Assembly (NCBI GenBank): GCA_026713405.1
Contig: JAPOON010000642.1
Span: forward strand, 1 to 7,913
Length of the DNA: 7,913 nucleotides
Source: Gammaproteobacteria bacterium
Lineage (GTDB): Bacteria; Pseudomonadota; Gammaproteobacteria; Pseudomonadales; Azotimanducaceae_A
Reading direction: 5' to 3'
Below are positions 5,588 to 7,913 of this stretch, piece after piece. The notes under the pieces are model-generated. The model was not told where the DNA came from. It searched no databases and saw nothing but the letters and a program-made list of their open reading frames with translations. Within the stretch, counting starts at the first letter, position 1; each line of letters starts with the position of its first letter. The position numbers and the translations under genes are program-made.

Positions 5588-6658
5588 GTGCGTTTCCTGG
5601 AAGTCATCAACGGTTGGATCAACCGGTATTTCTCCAACGAGGGGGCCATCTACCTCGTGGTGCTGCTGGTGGTGGGCTTGCTCGTGCTGCTGTTGCTGGG
5701 CGATGTGCTGGCGCCCGTGCTTGCGGGCCTGGTGCTGGCGTTCCTGCTGCAGGGGCTGGTCAACCAGCTGGCGCGCTGGGGGGTACCCGCCGCGGCCGGG
5801 GTCTACGTTGCCTTTCTCCTCTTTCTGGGCGGCGGTGTTGCACTGGCGTTGTTCCTGGCGCCGCTGGTCTGGCAGCAGTTGAAGAGCCTGGCGGTGGCGC
5901 TGCCGGATCTGATCGGGCGCCTGGGCGAGGTGGCGCGCGGGCTGACGGAGTCGTTCCCCGAGATCGTGACCGAGGGCCAACTGACGATCTGGATCGACGG
6001 CGCGGCCGGTCAACTCGGTAACCTGAGCGCGAGCGCGCTGCAGGGGCTGGTGACCAACGTGCCTTCGCTGGTGGCGCTGCTGATCTACCTGGTTCTGGTA
6101 CCGATCTCGGTGTTTTTCTTCCTGAAGGACGGGCGCCGCCTGCGGGACTGGTTCCGCAGCCTGTTGCCGGCCGACCGGTCCCTGATCGACCGGGTGGGCG
6201 ACGAGATGAACCTGCAACTCGCCAACTACGTGCGCGGCAAGTTCATCGAGATATTCATCGTCGGCTCCGTGACCTCCGTCACCTTCGGCCTGCTCGGCCT
6301 GAACTACTCCCTGCTGCTCGGTGTGCTGGTAGGCGTGTCGGTGCTGATCCCGTTCGTGGGCGCGGCGGTGGTGACCATTCCGGTGCTGCTGGTGGCCATC
6401 ATCCAGTTCGGCTGGTCGTGGGACCTGGCCTGGGTGATGGGGGCGTACCTGATCATCCAGGCGCTGGACGGCAACGTGCTGGTGCCGCTGCTCTTTTCGG
6501 AGGCGGTGGATCTGCACCCCATCGCCATCATCGTGGCCGTTCTCGTTTTCGGCGGGCTCTGGGGCGTGTGGGGCGTGTTCTTCGCCATACCGCTGGCAAC
6601 CCTGGTGAAAGCCATCTACAACGCCTGGCCGCAGGAGGCGGCGCCGGCCGAGCCTTGA
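5588..6658 (+). CDS. perM: PerM, AI-2E-family transporter (inner-membrane protein)
   Basis: Inner-membrane protein of the AI-2E/PerM family, 356 residues against 353 in E. coli PerM. Family members have been proposed as exporters of signals, ions or osmolytes; the substrate of PerM itself is not established. Hydrophobic segments lie at about 20-55, 68-95, 157-179, 218-275 and 283-343, giving roughly eight membrane spans. A hydrophilic stretch at 96-156 is probably extracytoplasmic. Conserved pieces match E. coli PerM closely: NYVRGKFIEIFIVG (213-226), LNYSLLLGVLVG (238-249), YLIIQALDGN (287-296) and FGGLWGVWGVFFAIPLATL (321-339). The GTG start at 5588 is constrained: an in-frame TGA stands at 5582-5584, only one codon separates it from the GTG, and the TM1-proximal sequence would be lost with later starts. 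No Shine-Dalgarno is seen. The leader carries dyads and tandem repeats, suggesting control at this point. Confidence 0.93.
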   Translation: MRFLEVINGWINRYFSNEGAIYLVVLLVVGLLVLLLLGDVLAPVLAGLVLAFLLQGLVNQLARWGVPAAAGVYVAFLLFLGGGVALALFLAPLVWQQLKSLAVALPDLIGRLGEVARGLTESFPEIVTEGQLTIWIDGAAGQLGNLSASALQGLVTNVPSLVALLIYLVLVPISVFFFLKDGRRLRDWFRSLLPADRSLIDRVGDEMNLQLANYVRGKFIEIFIVGSVTSVTFGLLGLNYSLLLGVLVGVSVLIPFVGAAVVTIPVLLVAIIQFGWSWDLAWVMGAYLIIQALDGNVLVPLLFSEAVDLHPIAIIVAVLVFGGLWGVWGVFFAIPLATLVKAIYNAWPQEAAPAEP

Positions 6659-6691
6659 TCCGCATGGCCGGCCGGCCCCGATCCGTTTGCC

Positions 6692-6718
6692 CCCGGGGAG
6701 CGCCTTGCGCCGGGTTTT
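6692..6718 (+). terminator. Probable rho-independent terminator after perM
   Basis: CCCGG (6692-6696) pairs with CCGGG (6710-6714). Inside it, CGC (6701-6703) pairs with GCG (6707-6709) around a CTT loop, leaving a 4-base bulge GGAG. TTTT follows directly. The stem is GC-rich and 34 bases beyond the perM stop; the short T run and the bulge limit confidence. It would separate perM from dapA. Confidence 0.45.
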
Positions 6719-6853
6719 CAAGTAACATTGCGCGCGGTGTGAGGAGGCACGAAAGGCTGACGAGGCGATGCCCCAGCCCGACGGCAAAACAGTGACCGGG
6801 TGCGAATTTGACCGATTTCACAACCTTCGTTCTGGAACGATGGGTCTGAACCG
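6719..6853. other. dapA upstream region
   Basis: No gene is seen. TTGACC at 6808-6813 is a good -35 word, but no matching -10 lies 16-18 bp downstream, so the dapA promoter cannot be fixed. The dapA ATG at 6854 has only a weak GGG (6842-6844) upstream as a Shine-Dalgarno sequence. Confidence 0.3.
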
Positions 6854-7729
6854 ATGTTGAGTGGCAGCATAGTCGCATTGGTTACCCCGATGACGCCTTC
6901 GGGGGCGGTGGACTGGCAGGCGCTCGACGGCCTGATCGCCTGGCACCTCGACAGCGGCACCAACGGCATCGTGCCCATGGGCACCACCGGCGAATCGGCG
7001 ACGCTCACCACCGATGAACACCTCGAGGTCATCCAGCGCACCATCTGCGTGGTGTCCGGCCAGGTACCCGTCATCGCCGGTACGGGCAGCAACGCCACCG
7101 CCGAGGCCATCCACCAGACGCAGGAGGCGGAGAAGGCCGGCGCGGATGCCTGCCTGCTGGTTACGCCCTACTACAACAAGCCCACCCAGGAGGGCCTTTA
7201 CCAGCATTTCAAGGCCATCGCCGAGGCCTGTTCCGTGCCGCTGGTGCTGTACAACGTACCGCCGCGCACGTCCTGCGACATGGCCCCGGAGACGGTGGCG
7301 CGCCTGGCGCCCATCGACAACGTCATCGGCATCAAGGAAGCGAGCGGCGATGCCGACCGGGTGGCGGCGATTCGCCCCCTTTGCGGCGACGATTTCATCA
7401 TGCTGTCCGGGGAAGATGCGCAGACGCTGCACATGATGCGCCTGGGGGCCGTGGGAACCATTTCGGTGACGGCCAATATCTTGCCCAGGGAAATGTCTGA
7501 ATTCTGCGGCGCCTGGCTTGCGGGCCGGGCGGACGATGCGCAGGCGTTGGACGACTTGTTACAGCCCGTGCACGCGGCCATGTTCGTGGAAACCAGCCCC
7601 GCTCCTGTGAAGTGGGCGCTGTTCGAATCCGGAAGGATCGACAGCGGCATCCGGTTGCCGTTGGTTTGTTTGTCTGAAGGAAAACGCAAGGAAGTTATGA
7701 ACGCGGTAAATGCAGTGAGAGGCCGTTAG
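6854..7729 (+). CDS. dapA: 4-hydroxy-tetrahydrodipicolinate synthase
   Basis: Cytoplasmic TIM-barrel aldolase that condenses pyruvate with L-aspartate-4-semialdehyde, the first committed step of diaminopimelate and lysine synthesis. The 291-residue product matches E. coli DapA (292) nearly throughout. The Schiff-base lysine is K161 in IGIKEASG; the catalytic triad residues T44 (in GTTGES), Y107 (in PYYN) and Y133 (in LYNVPPRT) are at the E. coli positions, as is R138, which binds the semialdehyde carboxylate. The ATG start gives MLSGSIVALVTPM, matching the family N terminus. From memory, dapA in gammaproteobacteria is usually followed by bamC, which would fit the start signal at the window end. 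The residues needed for catalysis are intact, so it should be functional. Confidence 0.97.
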   Translation: MLSGSIVALVTPMTPSGAVDWQALDGLIAWHLDSGTNGIVPMGTTGESATLTTDEHLEVIQRTICVVSGQVPVIAGTGSNATAEAIHQTQEAEKAGADACLLVTPYYNKPTQEGLYQHFKAIAEACSVPLVLYNVPPRTSCDMAPETVARLAPIDNVIGIKEASGDADRVAAIRPLCGDDFIMLSGEDAQTLHMMRLGAVGTISVTANILPREMSEFCGAWLAGRADDAQALDDLLQPVHAAMFVETSPAPVKWALFESGRIDSGIRLPLVCLSEGKRKEVMNAVNAVRGR

Positions 7730-7913
7730 CCGTGTGGGTTTTGTTTGCAGCCGGGAAACGGCGATGTCAGTCGACACCGTCCGGGAAAGCGGGACTGGCG
7801 GGAAGATCAGTTGCGAGCCGGGAACAGCAAACAAGCGCGGTGCCGCTTGGCAACGGGGCGGCGGCTCGAGGGAAAGCGGACAAAGGGCTCCGCCACCTGG
7901 AGGAGGAGGTCGA
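7730..7913 (+). promoter_or_regulatory. dapA downstream region ending in a strong Shine-Dalgarno
   Basis: No complete gene is present. GGAGGAGGAGGT at 7899-7910 is a very strong ribosome binding site a few bases from the window edge, so a + strand gene (bamC would be expected by synteny) probably begins just outside. CAAGCG (7832-7837) and CGCTTG (7844-7849) form a perfect 6-bp stem without a T tract. GGGAAAGCGG occurs exactly twice, at 7783-7792 and 7870-7879, with related CCGGGAA words at 7751 and 7818. Confidence 0.5.

Noticed and set aside
5533..6021. Protein with repeated MRRRHQA heptads starting in the tandem repeats
   Set aside because: It is an out-of-frame overlap with perM that becomes a G/A/R-rich shadow after the repeats, without a ribosome binding site.
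5129..6787. Long 552-residue open frame on the minus strand over tusA and perM
   Set aside because: It is rich in H, Q, R and G in a low-complexity pattern typical of the antisense of a hydrophobic high-GC gene, and perM is unmistakable on the other strand.
6818..7432. 204-residue minus strand open frame over dapA
   Set aside because: It is a shadow of dapA, with no ribosome site or family features.

Overview
The window looks like chromosomal DNA of a high-GC gammaproteobacterium. BepA, TusA, PerM and DapA read like their Escherichia coli counterparts almost from end to end. From memory, a bepA-tusA-perM-...-dapA neighbourhood also occurs in Pseudomonas-like genomes. I cannot name the genus.

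Layout. Bases 1-127 are a left-edge region with DnaA-box-like words and no gene. Bases 128-1794 hold two genes with a lower GC content than the rest: a short HipA-like kinase and a partner of unknown function, arranged as an overlapping or near-overlapping pair. After a 236-base gap with a perfect 14-bp palindrome comes a class I SAM methyltransferase with an N-terminal winged helix (2031-3146, +). Facing it is bepA (3321-4802, -), a periplasmic M48 metalloprotease with a TPR tail. A 310-base gap separates bepA from the divergent tusA (5113-5343, +), a sulfur carrier whose promoter appears to sit directly against its start codon. A leader with two strong dyads and three 21-bp tandem repeats then runs to the GTG start of perM (5588-6658, +), a membrane protein of the AI-2E/PerM family. 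A likely terminator follows, then dapA (6854-7729, +), the first committed enzyme of lysine and diaminopimelate synthesis. The last 184 bases hold no complete gene but end in a strong Shine-Dalgarno sequence, so another + strand gene probably starts just outside.

How the parts relate. The right-hand 4.6 kb is core housekeeping: outer-membrane quality control (bepA), sulfur trafficking (tusA), a transport-family membrane protein (perM) and cell-wall/lysine precursor synthesis (dapA). The left 1.8 kb looks like accessory DNA placed next to this core block. The kinase and its partner are the best candidate for a poorly described two-gene system. The kinase has recognisable catalytic residues, but no HipB-like antitoxin is present, and the partner has no confident family. 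A toxin, defence or regulatory role is inference only.
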